The notes beneath the pieces are model-generated. The model was not told where the DNA came from. It worked only from the letters and a program-made list of their open reading frames with translations, and ran no database searches. A DNA stretch of 64,000 bases. It comes from Arachnopeziza araneosa (lineage: Eukaryota; Ascomycota; Leotiomycetes; Helotiales; Arachnopezizaceae). The stretch's first letter is position 1, and each line of letters begins with the position of its first letter. The DNA lies in assembly GCA_003988855.1 (NCBI GenBank), contig QYAI01000209.1, positions 1 through 64,000 on the forward strand, in the 5' to 3' direction. Shown here in pieces: positions 1 to 10,474 of the stretch. Made by a program: the position numbers and the translations under genes.

Positions 1-612
1 TTGCTTTGGTTGTCTTTCCGAAATATACATATCGAGAGCTAGCTGAGGGCCAACGAGATTCTTATTTTATTGGCTGCTCCTCTGCCCCTCGTACACTATT
101 AAGTTGAAGGACGCTGTTGCCTAACTGATGCTGTTGGTTTAGTTACATTTTCGCTTAGATAGGTGTATCAATAGCAAATCCCCACCTATGCATATAGTCT
201 CACCTAGGTGGTACAAATGAGTTAGGTACCTACCAGGTAACGTAACTTTAAGGAGATGGTGTAAGAATAGCCGCTCTACCCTGTATCAACCCTCAAAGCG
301 AGTACCATAGCCTCGGTTCACCTGTCATTGTAATTCGCTAACAAGATCCTGATGTGCATAGAGTTGATCAAGGGATGTGTGAACACCGGGAAGGAAGAGC
401 AACTATGGGTTGTGTAATTCTCGTGCAATTCTCTCTTGAAGAATCAACATCCTTTTACCCACCCATCAATATCATTCGTTTTTCTGGTTTGGATAAGGAT
501 AAATGGTATACCTGCTTCAAAGAAATAATAATCGGAAGATTTCATAGCATTCAAACATATTCCAGCTTTCATCACTCGCATAGAAGATGCCGCCGTCGCA
601 ACTCTCTTCTTC
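1..612. other. Intergenic, no gene recognised
   Basis: No convincing coding exon, RNA gene or repeat was recognised. The right part is the downstream flank of the HET gene that ends at 613 on the minus strand. The short open frame at 354-629 has no family resemblance and overlaps that gene's 3' end, so it was not called. Confidence 0.5.
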
Positions 613-2667
613 TCAAGCGATGCGAATAGTTCTTAAATCAAACCCTCCAATTTCAGCAGCTGGGTTATCTCTCGGGATGCATATGATACCGATCCGCTGA
701 TAAGTACCATCAAGACCCGGCCGCAGTAACAGTCCCCAAGTATTGAAGATATGATTGTTGCCAGCCTCCCACGTCTCAAAGTCCGAAATACGAATAATGA
801 CAATCTTGTCCTCTTCCAGAATGGCCTGACCACCCGCGAGATTCAGTTCTTGATCTAACCAGACCGCGATATCATTCTCATATGTTGAATTAGGGGCCGG
901 GGAAGGCTTTAGGGTTATCAAGCCGAGAGCAGAGGTGACTTTCAAGGGAGAGAAGCAAGAGAATCGTGGCCCTGGAAAAAGATCTCGAATATCTTTACAC
1001 CAACCCCGAAGAGTCAATATGGTGGCAGCACCACCTCCTAGAAAGACATCGGCGGTCTTGGGTTTTGAGAAGCCTATCAACTCAGCCGCGAAATCGTTGC
1101 CATGCGTCATGAATCGGTTACCATCATAAAAAATGCCAGATAGCTGATTGAACTCAGCCCCAACCCAACTCCAGGACGGGCCAGTTCCGTTATAAGACTC
1201 TGGGACTGCCCCTTTCCACAGCAGGCCTCTATGAACATCTTCCGCCCAGATCCCTGCCATGTAATGATATCCGGTCCGCTTTGCAAACTCACTTGCTAAA
1301 CCCGCAATAGCTGGAAAGCGATCCTTTTTAAAAGTCAGCTGCCTCGCGCTGTAATCGCTTACTTGCGTGTACCACCATGCAAGCGTGGCGGAATCTCCTT
1401 CTAGTTTGAATGTGATTCCGTAATCTATGCGAAGAGGAAGGTTTCTATAAGGGATTTTATGTAGTTCTACGATATGCAAAGGTTGTAGGAGTGTCGGTCT
1501 TATTTCTGTAGAATTGACGGTTTGGCAGTGCCAAGATAGTCCGATGCTTTCATAGTGTAGGCTTCGAACAGACAGTGCTTTTTCTTGTAATACCCATGCA
1601 CGTGTCTGTAGCGGCATTATTTGGAGAATCGGTCTCTCTTGACGAGTGCTGACGAAGACTCGGCCGCTTAGACCTCGCTGTGAGCTGTGACAAGACAGGG
1701 CTTGAAGCTTAAAGTTTTCCCTCTTGCTCTTGATAGCCTTGAAGATTCCCTGGTGGTCTCCATCAGCAGCATCTGCGCAGATAGTAGCCGTAGCATCTTG
1801 ATAGATCATGGCCATTCTCTTGGACTCTGCTTCCCAGTCTTGCGGAGAATCTTGGATGATGCAAAGAGAGTCTATCCATATATACTGATATCCTAACCGT
1901 CGTGTGATCAATACTGCGTCTTTAAATGTCTCAGGTAAATCGCTCATCGGAATGCTTTGAGAGAAAGGTCCTAGTGTTTTTGATGTAGTCGTAAATGATT
2001 GTTCTCGACCCCAGCAATGGGAAAGGGCTAGCCATGGACTACTCTCGCCTTGACTAATGTGCAGAAATGGATCTTTTCCATCACTACCCACGTCGATCAC
2101 TCTGGTTGGAAGAGGCGACAGCTGCTTTGGGCATTCAGCATGCGTATGCAAGCATGTTTGAAGCCACTCTGATATAGTTTTGTAACATCCATCAGAGTTG
2201 GAATCGTCGCTGAGTGGCCGCATCGAGAACAATGAAGCAAGCGGATCATCTACAGCTCACAGAGTCAGATCACGCGCAGTATACAACCGATGGAACCCAC
2301 CATGCTCCGTAGAAATATACAATCTGATATTATCCTCACCAACATCATAGTCTTCTACAGACCTCACCTGCTCGGGTTCGCCGTAGCTGATGGGCGTCGG
2401 AATGTCGACCATCAAACCATCGTGGGTGAGGTGAACAAAGACCTGCCACTTGGGCCCAGATAGAACAAGCGATGATGGCAACAGGTCACCACCTCCACGA
2501 GATTGCTCGATGATAAGATGACAGAGTTCACAGCCGGCACGTGCTGCTTGACACAAGGTCGAGTACGAATCATGGTGAGCGATGCGTGGGCCTTGCTCTT
2601 TGACGTCAACGTCGATTGGGAACGAAACGTCGAGGTCAAAAATTTTATGACATTGATGGCAAAACAT
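613..2667 (-). CDS. HET-domain protein (heterokaryon incompatibility type)
   Basis: Minus-strand gene with two exons, 2667-2340 and 2249-613, giving about 654 residues. The N-terminus has a CxxC motif (FCHQCHKIF) and a second Cys pair (CELC), typical of the leader of this family. The HET core is complete: WLALSHCWG near residues 183-190, then ETFKDAV and YIWIDSLCIIQDS near 216-244. HET proteins trigger cell death after fusion of unlike hyphae and are used in allorecognition. The proposed 90-bp intron (2250-2339) has a GTGAGG donor, a CTGAC branch site and a TGTAG acceptor. It is a multiple of three and contains an in-frame TGA at 2257-2259. If it is not spliced, the protein stops at 136 residues before the HET core. 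The alternative reading is a gene broken by one nonsense codon, because the sequence inside the intron also reads as plausible protein. Confidence 0.75.
2250..2339 (-). other. Intron with in-frame stop in the HET gene
   Basis: Seen: GTGAGG donor at 2339, CTGAC about 15 nt before the acceptor, TAG acceptor ending at 2250, length 90 (divisible by three), TGA at 2257-2259 in the frame of both exons. Inference: retention would give a truncated protein without the HET core. Confidence 0.6.
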
Positions 2668-3057
2668 CTTAGCAATGAAAAGGCACTTTGCTTAAAGGCG
2701 CATACTAAAGTCGAGAATGCAGGAAGGTAAGAAGAGGGTACCCTGGTGCAGGCTCCAGCTGACGCAGCCCCAAGCTAACACAAAACCGGCTACCGCAACA
2801 GCGGCTCAGATCCAACCAAAGACAGAAGTGGAAATCACTTATATCAACGTTCTGACATGAGATCTCCCGCAACGACATAGGTTATAGTGAAAGGTTTGCA
2901 AGTGGTAGTCACTCACAATTCATTACGGATGGCTGTCTTCATATGGAATTGAATCAAATAGCTGAGATGCTATAATTTTTTAATACTGGATTCATGGAGG
3001 ATAATTGGGCAATCGGGAACATAAACATCAAAAATAGCCCACTTACAACCTTCGCCT
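2668..3057. other. Intergenic, nothing recognised
   Basis: Upstream flank of the HET gene and downstream flank of the hydrolase gene. No exon, repeat or RNA gene was recognised. Confidence 0.5.
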
Positions 3058-4758
3058 CTACGCATCCGGATCCGCACCGCCCGTATACCTCCAGAGCCTT
3101 GAGAGTTGTCTCACGGTCTTCCCCTTGTAATCTTTAAACGGATTGTATGGGTCCGGAACAGTGACCACGCTAATCCTGCTCCCTTCAGCACCACTTAGAT
3201 CCTTGCTCGTCAATTTGCTCCCCTCTCCCAGCTTCAACAAGAAATCCTGCTTCTCCGAATGAGATTCCAGAACGTCGTGGACCTCTGCCGAGTGCGCGGA
3301 ATGCGAGTGGTCTTCACCATGGCCGACGTACATGCTCTCATGTCTCATGATGGCAAGCTGATGCACGGCCCTTGAATCTCGCTGTGTCACGGTTGCGGTA
3401 TCGAGCTTAACGACTCGGTCCAGAAATGGAACGCCGGAATGCTTGGACTCACTACTGGTGCCGCTGGCATGGCCAGAACCGGCTCGCTGGTGGTGGATGG
3501 GAAACATATCTGAGAGATAGTGTTGGTTCAGCATGTGTCCCGAAGCGTCCTCGTTGATGAAAATATGTCCACAAAAGCGATTTTGAAGGATTGATTTTGC
3601 GGAAAAAAGAGCACCCCATCGAGTTACCATGTCATTGCTGTTGCAGTAGTGCTCGATATAAGGCACGACCCGTTCGGGAAGCATTTCAGAAATAGCCGGT
3701 CCTCTATTTCCATTTGTGTTCCCATTCAATTTAGTCATGTCACGAGCTTTGTTGTTTGGGCTAGAATAGATTCCGGTACCTCTGGAGACATCTCGTGCAT
3801 CAATTGAGGTGGGTGTCTCAGTGATCTTGCGAAGAGGGTTATTGAAATGAGAAGCTGCATTTCCAAATGTGTAAACTTCGAGTTTAGACACCGCTTCCGC
3901 TGGCAAGTCAACGTAGAGCTGATCCAAGATTTGCGAAGCCATGATGCAACCTTGACTGTGCGCAATAAGCACCACTTTCTTCACTGTTGGATCCAAACAA
4001 TATGCTTTAATATACTCGTAACAAACTCGGGTTTCCTCTGTGAAAAGGTTGAATGATCGTTGCATGATACACTCAAACAAGTCCCCGAGGACGCCATAGG
4101 TTCTGTTGTGGATTGCAAAGATTGGTCGACCAAAAGTCTCGGACAAAACGTTAACGTTTTGCTGGACATTGTGACCAGAGACACAGCACCCATTGAGAAA
4201 AAACCAGCGTTCGCCAGATAGACGTTTGTGCTTAGCAATGACTTTTGGATCAGTGGGAGATGCCGACCAGATCTTGGATGGGCCTTGTAGTGGAAAGCAT
4301 ATCACGTGAATGAATGCCTGGCCACTCGCAAAGAGAATGACAACGAGAAGGCCGGGCAGGAACATGAATCCGGGGATACACAGGATAACGAGGAGAACCT
4401 CGATCATGCTAGCGAAGGAAAGCAGAGCGAGCCCAAACAGATTCGACCCGCCAAGATAAAACTCATCAGTGGGATTAGCGGTCCAGAAAGGCGTGACGAC
4501 CCCGGGAAAGAGTGTGAACATGCGCACACATGTCCAGATATCGCGAAAAGCCAGAAAGAAAGGACCATGTCGAACAGCTTCGGTTACCGCAGATCCCAGG
4601 GGACTCTCGTCTGGGATGTAAGAAGCGCCCGAGACGGACAAGGGATCCGACGCATCTGGGACGTACGAAGGCCCATAGTAGGTCCCTGAGATTGCACGTT
4701 TAAGATGTGCGAAAGGGCTGCTCAACGGTGAGCCGGCGGGTGAGCTTGGAAGCGACAT
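3058..4758 (-). CDS. Membrane-anchored alpha/beta-hydrolase-like protein
   Basis: Intronless 566-residue reading frame. The N-terminus is Ser/Pro-rich, and two adjacent hydrophobic segments at about 108-131 and 132-155 should anchor the protein in a membrane. The C-terminal half looks like an alpha/beta hydrolase: the nucleophile elbow AHSQG at 266-270 follows a hydrophobic strand (KVVLI), and a C-terminal His-containing region follows (SGHMLNQHYL). The substrate is unknown; a lipase or esterase role is inferred from the fold only. The start was chosen because it is the first ATG, and a Met-Ser-Leu-Pro start is followed at once by the conserved-looking Ser-rich leader. Nearby genes do not suggest a pathway. 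Confidence 0.7.
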   Translation of the reverse strand: MSLPSSPAGSPLSSPFAHLKRAISGTYYGPSYVPDASDPLSVSGASYIPDESPLGSAVTEAVRHGPFFLAFRDIWTCVRMFTLFPGVVTPFWTANPTDEFYLGGSNLFGLALLSFASMIEVLLVILCIPGFMFLPGLLVVILFASGQAFIHVICFPLQGPSKIWSASPTDPKVIAKHKRLSGERWFFLNGCCVSGHNVQQNVNVLSETFGRPIFAIHNRTYGVLGDLFECIMQRSFNLFTEETRVCYEYIKAYCLDPTVKKVVLIAHSQGCIMASQILDQLYVDLPAEAVSKLEVYTFGNAASHFNNPLRKITETPTSIDARDVSRGTGIYSSPNNKARDMTKLNGNTNGNRGPAISEMLPERVVPYIEHYCNSNDMVTRWGALFSAKSILQNRFCGHIFINEDASGHMLNQHYLSDMFPIHHQRAGSGHASGTSSESKHSGVPFLDRVVKLDTATVTQRDSRAVHQLAIMRHESMYVGHGEDHSHSAHSAEVHDVLESHSEKQDFLLKLGEGSKLTSKDLSGAEGSRISVVTVPDPYNPFKDYKGKTVRQLSRLWRYTGGADPDA

Positions 4759-5893
4759 GCTGCTGATTATCTAGGTATACAGGTCGCAAGTTGAACCCAC
4801 GCGACGCTGTTTGGGGGTCGAAAACCGGGTGGTTGGTAGCGGAGTCGAGAGCTTACAAATTATGACGTCGCGTTGATAGCTTTTCGCTCGATAGCTATGA
4901 TAAAGGTCTGAGTAGGTAGGAAAGATGATATACTCTCAGCTATAGCAAGGAGCTTGACATGGCTAGCGGGGTCGTGACGGCAAACAGGAAATAGATGAAG
5001 AGAAGGAGAAGATGCTGTCGACGTAGCCAGGTGCCCCAGCTTGATCCTAGTGCCAGATCGAAGGGATTGGCGGAGGCACCAAGATCAAGCTTTCGTGCCG
5101 CCCCGCTGCTGGGAGAACCAATGACGCCGGGAGAAGCTCAGCATGTGAAATCGAGACGAGACGGGACGGGAAGCCGAGACAGCGAGCGGGAAACCCACGC
5201 TACAGTACCGCAGGACGGCGATCAGATCAGAGCGGGACCGAAGTTGAAGCGCCTGCGCTGACGAGATACGTGGGCAGGTGGGATTCGTCACCGCGTCTTG
5301 ATCTCTGAGAAACATTGTTACAATTTTGGGAACGACCTGTGGGCGCGACGGGCAATCGTGCTTCATGCCTGTGTTACCCATCGTCGGGAGGAGAAGGAAG
5401 ATCCGGAGGCCGATAAGACGTGTCGCATGCCTTTGCCCGGTCTGGATCTGTATGCAGTACTTGGCAACTCTGCTAATGTAAGCGCAAGCCTGGGACTTGT
5501 CATTCCGCGGCGAATAACGCTCGCTGATTTAGAGCTTCGGCGTCCAAGTGACCTTCCGCAGAGCATTCGGCCTCTGTCGTGTCGCCATTTTCACAGCTTA
5601 GGATATGATTGGTAAGAGCTAAGGCTTGACAAAACGAATAATCCCGGGTTTTGGGAGTATTTGCTTTTGCGCAGATTGTGCTGTCGGAAGATGCCATTTC
5701 AAGTGACCAAATTAAAAATGAAATTAAAACTGCGCAGGATGACAATACAAAATTGTAGCCATATAGATATTTTGGAAAGCGATTGATTACTATAGCAAGT
5801 ATGTCAAACGCGAGAATTCCTAAAGTATCCCCCAATCTTGAAGTGAAAAAAGCCAAGCACCCAATCATCTTGACAGCTTGGCCATGTTCTACT
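4759..5893. other. Intergenic, no gene recognised
   Basis: About 1.1 kb between the hydrolase start and the SDR 3' end. Several short open frames occur on both strands, but none has recognisable motifs, signal peptide or splice structure. The longest minus frame (5500-6048) is partly an alternative frame over the last SDR exon. Confidence 0.5.
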
Positions 5894-6939
5894 TCAGAGC
5901 CACTGCCTGGTTCCAAAATGGGATACCAGATGGCCACCGTTCTTCTCCAACGTCGCCTGTTCAATGACATTGAGGACATCACGAGCCCCGTCAGTAGGCG
6001 TAGCCGCCCCTTTAAAGTCTGGAGCGTACGCGGCAAACTTTGCTCCAAGGAGCATCATTTTCTCGGTATTCGCCCGTGTCACTACGAAGAAGGGATCGAG
6101 TCAGCATTCTATTCCCGTTTCGATGCGTATGAGGTTACTTGCGATTATTAAAGTGTCCGGTATCGACGGTTCCTGGACAGACACCCATGAAAATAATCCC
6201 ATCCTTCTTGTATTCAGCTTGGAACTTGGCCGTGACCATGTTCACTGCCGCTTTGCTAATAGAGTACGGAGCAGCTTCGTAGAGCTCATAATCGACCGCC
6301 AACTTCTTATCCGACATGCCCGAAGAAATTGTCACAACTTTCTTCATCTGACCATTCTTGATGAGTGGCAGGAAGATGTTATACAAATGAATGTTGCCAA
6401 CCACATTGACTTGAAACAGCCCGTTGATGTCGTCTTCTAATGCCTGAGGATCTTGAGACCTAAAATCAAGTTAGAATAAGTTATGTGAGTAGCTATTACT
6501 TCATCCTTACAGCTCACTCATCGAAGCCAATCCAGAGTAATCAGAGATAAGTCCTGCGTTGGCAATGAGAACATCCAGACTTCCTCCAGTGATCGCCTTT
6601 GTCTCTGCAAAAGCATTCTGATAACCATTAGAATATTTTAATCGATAAAACAAGTGGAAAGATTCGTGAGGTTGCCAAACTTACCTGGAGTGATTTCAGA
6701 TCTGTCAGATCACCTTGGACGACGAAGATGTTTTTCTTTCCAGGGGCCTCTGAAGCAAACTTGGCCACAGTATCGGGCTTGTTTCGAGCCATGGCAATAA
6801 CGACATTGTCTGGATTCTCGGACAGTTGTCGAGCAAGCTCGAACTAGAGTAGAATGCTTAGTATACAATGGCTGCAGAGGGTTTGAGAACATCGTACTCC
6901 GATTCCACGGGACGCTCCGGTGACAAGATAGGAAGGCAT
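5894..6939 (-). CDS. Short-chain dehydrogenase/reductase
   Basis: Five exons on the minus strand: 6939-6898, 6843-6685, 6617-6511, 6459-6143 and 6081-5894, giving 270 residues. The Rossmann cofactor motif TGASRGIG is at 7-14, NAG at 87-89, the catalytic Ser in TISSG at 148-149, and YSISK at 168-172, so the Ser-Tyr-Lys set is intact. The product is a soluble NAD(P)-dependent oxidoreductase of the classical SDR type; the substrate cannot be told. The last intron (6082-6142) uses a GC donor (GCAAGT) with a CTGAC branch site; this is required to keep frame between HFNN and TRANTEK. The gene lies 1.4 kb beyond the 3' end of the repeat-peptide precursor and could be a tailoring enzyme, but nothing in the sequence proves that link. 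Confidence 0.85.
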
Positions 6940-8328
6940 ATTTCTGAAAAGGGTTTCAATGAACAGATAGAAAGATGATCCAGATCAGACCGTTTTGAAT
7001 GAAGAAGAGTATGATTTCGTGGAATCCGAAGCAGATATTCAGTCTCATTTATACACCTCGCCCACGGTCAAAGCACAATCAATCGCCTGATGATTTATAA
7101 CAATCACCGCACATGGCTCAGCGCCGAGAATCTCACACATCATTTCTTCCAATTGATTGAATCAGGTCTCGCAGAACTCGAAATCCCCCCTGGCGCTATC
7201 TTTCTTGACTTTGAGGTGGATGCCCCACATTTGTCGCCCGCCTCATGCAGGCAGGGGTTGTGATATTCTACTTTGGGTTAACGTTGGTCCCGGTCCATGA
7301 CTGCAGTCAGAAGCCAATCCACATCTTGGTATTCTTTCAAGGAGAGAATCTACCAGTGGAAGTGATGCTGGCAAGGGCAGATATTTGATTTGCGCCAGGA
7401 ATATTTAGCGAACCATGCAGGCAGGGTTTGTGATATTCCGTTTTGGGCCTGGCTCCGTTGGGGTATTATGCAAGCCCATCCCAGAGGCAATTCCATGGCG
7501 CCGAGAGGTATCTTTTTGTGAAAAAATATGATTGGGATACCCATCACGGTGCTGACGAATGATTTGAAGGGAGCAAATACCCGAGAGAATTCCTTCAGTA
7601 TTGCAAATCTATCTATTTGAAAGGAATGCGCGCGTATATTGGATTTCATAAAATTCCTTGACATAGCTTAATTTCTTTTACAATAAAAGACTATCTACGA
7701 AGGTATTCCTAAATCTAACAAGGAAGGAATCTCCAAAATTCCTTGACTTATCTTCTTTTATAGATCGGTTGTTGATGGCTGCACAGGTTTTTGGGTAAGA
7801 GCTCTGTGGGACTCGTTCAGATAAAAAGATTTCTACAACCAAACCAAGAAAGACTTGGTGTGGCTCAGCTGCCGCAATGAAGTCATCACTGCGCCTCCGC
7901 AAACATTTTTCAGCCTCAATGCCAGGAATGACCTTCTAGAAGGTCACATAACGACAAGATATGATGCCGAAACAAATATTGCATAGATATATCACTGGCA
8001 TTCCGGGAAATGTGCACTAAGTCCCGAGGTCATTTGACTTTCCCTAAAATCCCAAGAGGCACTTAAAATCAACAAGAATAGCTTTTATCGCATTTCAAAC
8101 ATTTTTACAAATTTTGACCCGTCAATAAAGGTAAGGGTGAATAAATACTGCACGGCAAACAGAGTCCAGTGTACAACGGGTTATGCGATCAACTCATTTC
8201 CTAAAACTCAAAACTACATAAGATATGAAATCCCTCTACTCCAACACCTGGATCATCGTACTTTTCCGCTCTGGAGTATTTCACACCTCAAGCATTCCTA
8301 CTTCCGATAGCTCTGACCATTTTCTGGC
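6940..8328. other. Intergenic with a short direct repeat
   Basis: No gene was recognised in 1.4 kb. A direct repeat of about 30 bp (catgcaggcagggg/tttgtgatatt) occurs near 7234 and again near 7415, about 180 bp apart. A second short similarity (aaaattccttgac) occurs near 7650 and 7735. Both are imperfect and their origin is unclear. The right part would hold the 3' untranslated region of the precursor gene. Confidence 0.4.
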
Positions 8329-9135
8329 TTACTTTCCGCTGTAGAAGCTCATTCCAGCGTCGGCGTCTTCGCTACGCTTCTCCTTGCCGCTGTAGAAGCT
8401 CATTCCTGCATCGGCGTCCTCGCCACGCTTCTCCTTTCCACTATAGNAGCTCATTCCNGCGTCAGCATCCTCTCCACGTTTCTCCTTGCCGCTGTAGAAG
8501 CTCATTCCAGCATCAGCATCCTCGCTACGCTTCTCCTTTCCGCTATAGAAGCTCATTCCTGCATCGGCGTCCTCGGTACGCTTCTCCTTTCCACTATAGT
8601 AGCTCATCCCGGCATCTGCGTCCTCGCCTCTCTTCTCCTTGCCACTGTAGAAGCTCATTCCGGCGTCAGCATCCTCTCCACGTTTCTCCTTTCCGCTGTA
8701 GTAGCTCATTCCTGCATCGGCGTCCTCGCTACGCTTCTCCTTACCGCTGTAAAAGGACATGCCGGCATCAGCGTCCTCACCGCGCTTGCTTTTTCCACTG
8801 TAGAAAGACATTCCGGCATCGGCATCTTCACCACGCTTGCTTTTGCCGCTGTAGAAGCTCATCCCAGCGTCTGCGTCTTCTCCACGCTTCTGCTTGCCAC
8901 TGTAAAAGCTCATTCCTGCATCGGCGTCCTCTCCTCTCCTCTGTTTGCCGCTGTAGAAGGACATTCCAGCATCAGCGTCCTCACTTCTCTTCTCCTTACC
9001 GCTATAGAAACTCATCCCAGCATCAGCGTCCTCTCCGCGCTTCTGCTTGCCGCTGTAGAAGCTCATTCCGGCGTCGGCGTCCTCGCCACGCTTGCCACTG
9101 TAGAATGACATGCCTGCATCAGCATCTTCGCCTCT
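8329..9135 (-). repeat. Tandem coding repeat, 16 units of 51 bp
   Basis: Sixteen units of 51 bp (the first is 45 bp) cover most of exon 2 of the precursor gene. Differences between units are mostly synonymous, for example GCG/GCA/GCC and CTT/CTC choices on the plus strand, while the peptide stays nearly constant. This suggests selection on the repeated peptide together with occasional unit exchange. Two ambiguous bases (N) lie near 8446 and 8458. Confidence 0.9.
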
Positions 9136-9287
9136 CTTCATAGCTCCCAGAGCGGCAGCATCATCTACTTCAGTTTTTAGTATTAAGTCCTCGTGGGAGA
9201 TGGGTAAGGTAGAAACTTACGTTGTACTGGAGCTGGCAGAGCCGCCGCGAGGAAAGGAAGGATGAAGAGGAAGAAAGTAGTCTGCAT
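8329..9287 (-). CDS. Repeat RiPP precursor, Kex2-processed secreted peptide
   Basis: Two exons, 9287-9221 and 9164-8329, split by a 56-bp intron (GTAAGT donor, AAGTAG acceptor), giving 300 residues. Residues 1-18 form a signal peptide (MQTTFFLFILPFLAAALP). After a short leader, 16 tandem units follow. The consensus is 17 residues, RGEDADAGMSFYSGKEK, so each unit is bounded by a dibasic KR (once RR) where a Kex2 protease would cut. The GMS[F/Y]YSG centre is invariant apart from F to Y in two units; the residue after KR is G, S or T, and the spacer is EK, QK, QR or SK. The first unit is 15 residues because it lacks the spacer. This is the layout of dikaritin precursors such as UstA of the ustiloxin pathway (known), and a UstYa-type gene sits next to it. 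Two N bases fall in one unit. The alternative is a plain secreted repeat peptide or pheromone-like precursor. The mature product is unknown. Confidence 0.85.
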
Positions 9288-10474
9288 CTTGAAGGTGATA
9301 GTAGTTAAGAACTTGAAGTTGGAGGTTCTGGTTATGTAGTTTGTAGATGGTCTTGTAAGAAAGAGAAGAGTGAATGATGATGGATGTTGAGAATACCTTT
9401 GATATTTGGCAAGACTTCCTTCTTATACCTTTCAACGCCGTAGTTCTTGACTCAAACAAACTCGTGCTAAAAGTCAGAGTCGTATTCTCGCCACTCTCTT
9501 ACATTTCTCGTAGTCTTCCTTCTGGGCTAGGAGCATTCGGACATCTCCTTGCTGCACGAAGGATACAAGTTTCAGCAGTTACGAGAGGATTTGGACACCA
9601 TAGAGACCGTGTCAGCCGCGACTAGGAGAGAATTGATTCTCATTGAACAAAGTTCATTAAATCGGTCCTTTGTTTGTCGGAGAAGCTTCCCTATGGAGAT
9701 TGAGGCTGTAATGAACTGGTCATTCTTGGCACGAAGGATTCTGTGGGCGCATCTCAAAACTTGAGCTGTCCATCACTATCGTATCAATAGCGTCCTGTAC
9801 GTAGAACTTGAAGTCTTGCATATCCCCTACGAGCAACTTCCCCTTTCTGGAGTTTATTTTTGAGTTCGTAGGGATGTGGTAAGATGCTTCGTGCGGAGGA
9901 CAAGGCACTGGCCCGGCCATGGGATGTGCAGGTTCGTGGACAGATCTTGGCTCCACTAAGTAACGGAAAGCTCGTTTGACATCCTATGGCTTTCTCACCA
10001 GAGTCAACGTTACTTGACGAAATATATCGTCTTAAAATACTATACGTATATCTCTCCTCTCTAAACTCGGGCTAGAGAAGTCGTGCAATTTGCCAAGGGG
10101 CGCGGGGCTCTTCCATGCCAGTTCAATTGGCATACCTAAAAAGTAAGCTTATGCCTCGATCTGCCTTGACCTACCGTATTGACAGCGCCGTAATTTGTTT
10201 GACCAAATAACTTTGTTTATTTTCCCGCTTTATTTTATGTCAAATTCTGAGGGGTCCAATCAAGGAAAGCGGCAGTCATGGGCTATGCCGAGTGGCGGTC
10301 AGCCACTCCCGGTGCTCCACCCAGCTCGTATTTTAGATAGTTAGTCATCCCAACTTTAAATGCCGGCCCCAACCTAGTCATATGAAATCGGCCATACGTC
10401 TTCTCCCACAATTGTTACTCGGTTTCCATTTCTCTTCTAAAATTTCTTCAATCCTCCAAGGTTATTATTTCATC
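9288..10474. promoter_or_regulatory. Divergent promoter region of the RiPP-like pair
   Basis: The precursor gene (minus) and the UstYa-like gene (plus) start from opposite ends of this 1.19-kb stretch. No exon with recognisable protein similarity was found in it. A TATAAG-like element on the minus strand lies near 9425, about 140 bp before the precursor ATG. The stretch presumably holds shared control sequences; this is an inference from layout. Confidence 0.45.

Noticed and set aside
4995..5620. Several overlapping open frames on both strands
   Set aside because: Composition is random-like, with no start context, splice structure, signal peptide or motif.
8329..9135. CRISPR-like regular repeats
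   Set aside because: The units are contiguous, in frame, coding and lie in a eukaryotic gene with signal peptide and intron. There are no unique spacers.
9374..9956. Possible extra gene between precursor and UstYa genes
   Set aside because: Short open frames on both strands show no similarity to any RiPP tailoring enzyme and no consistent splicing.
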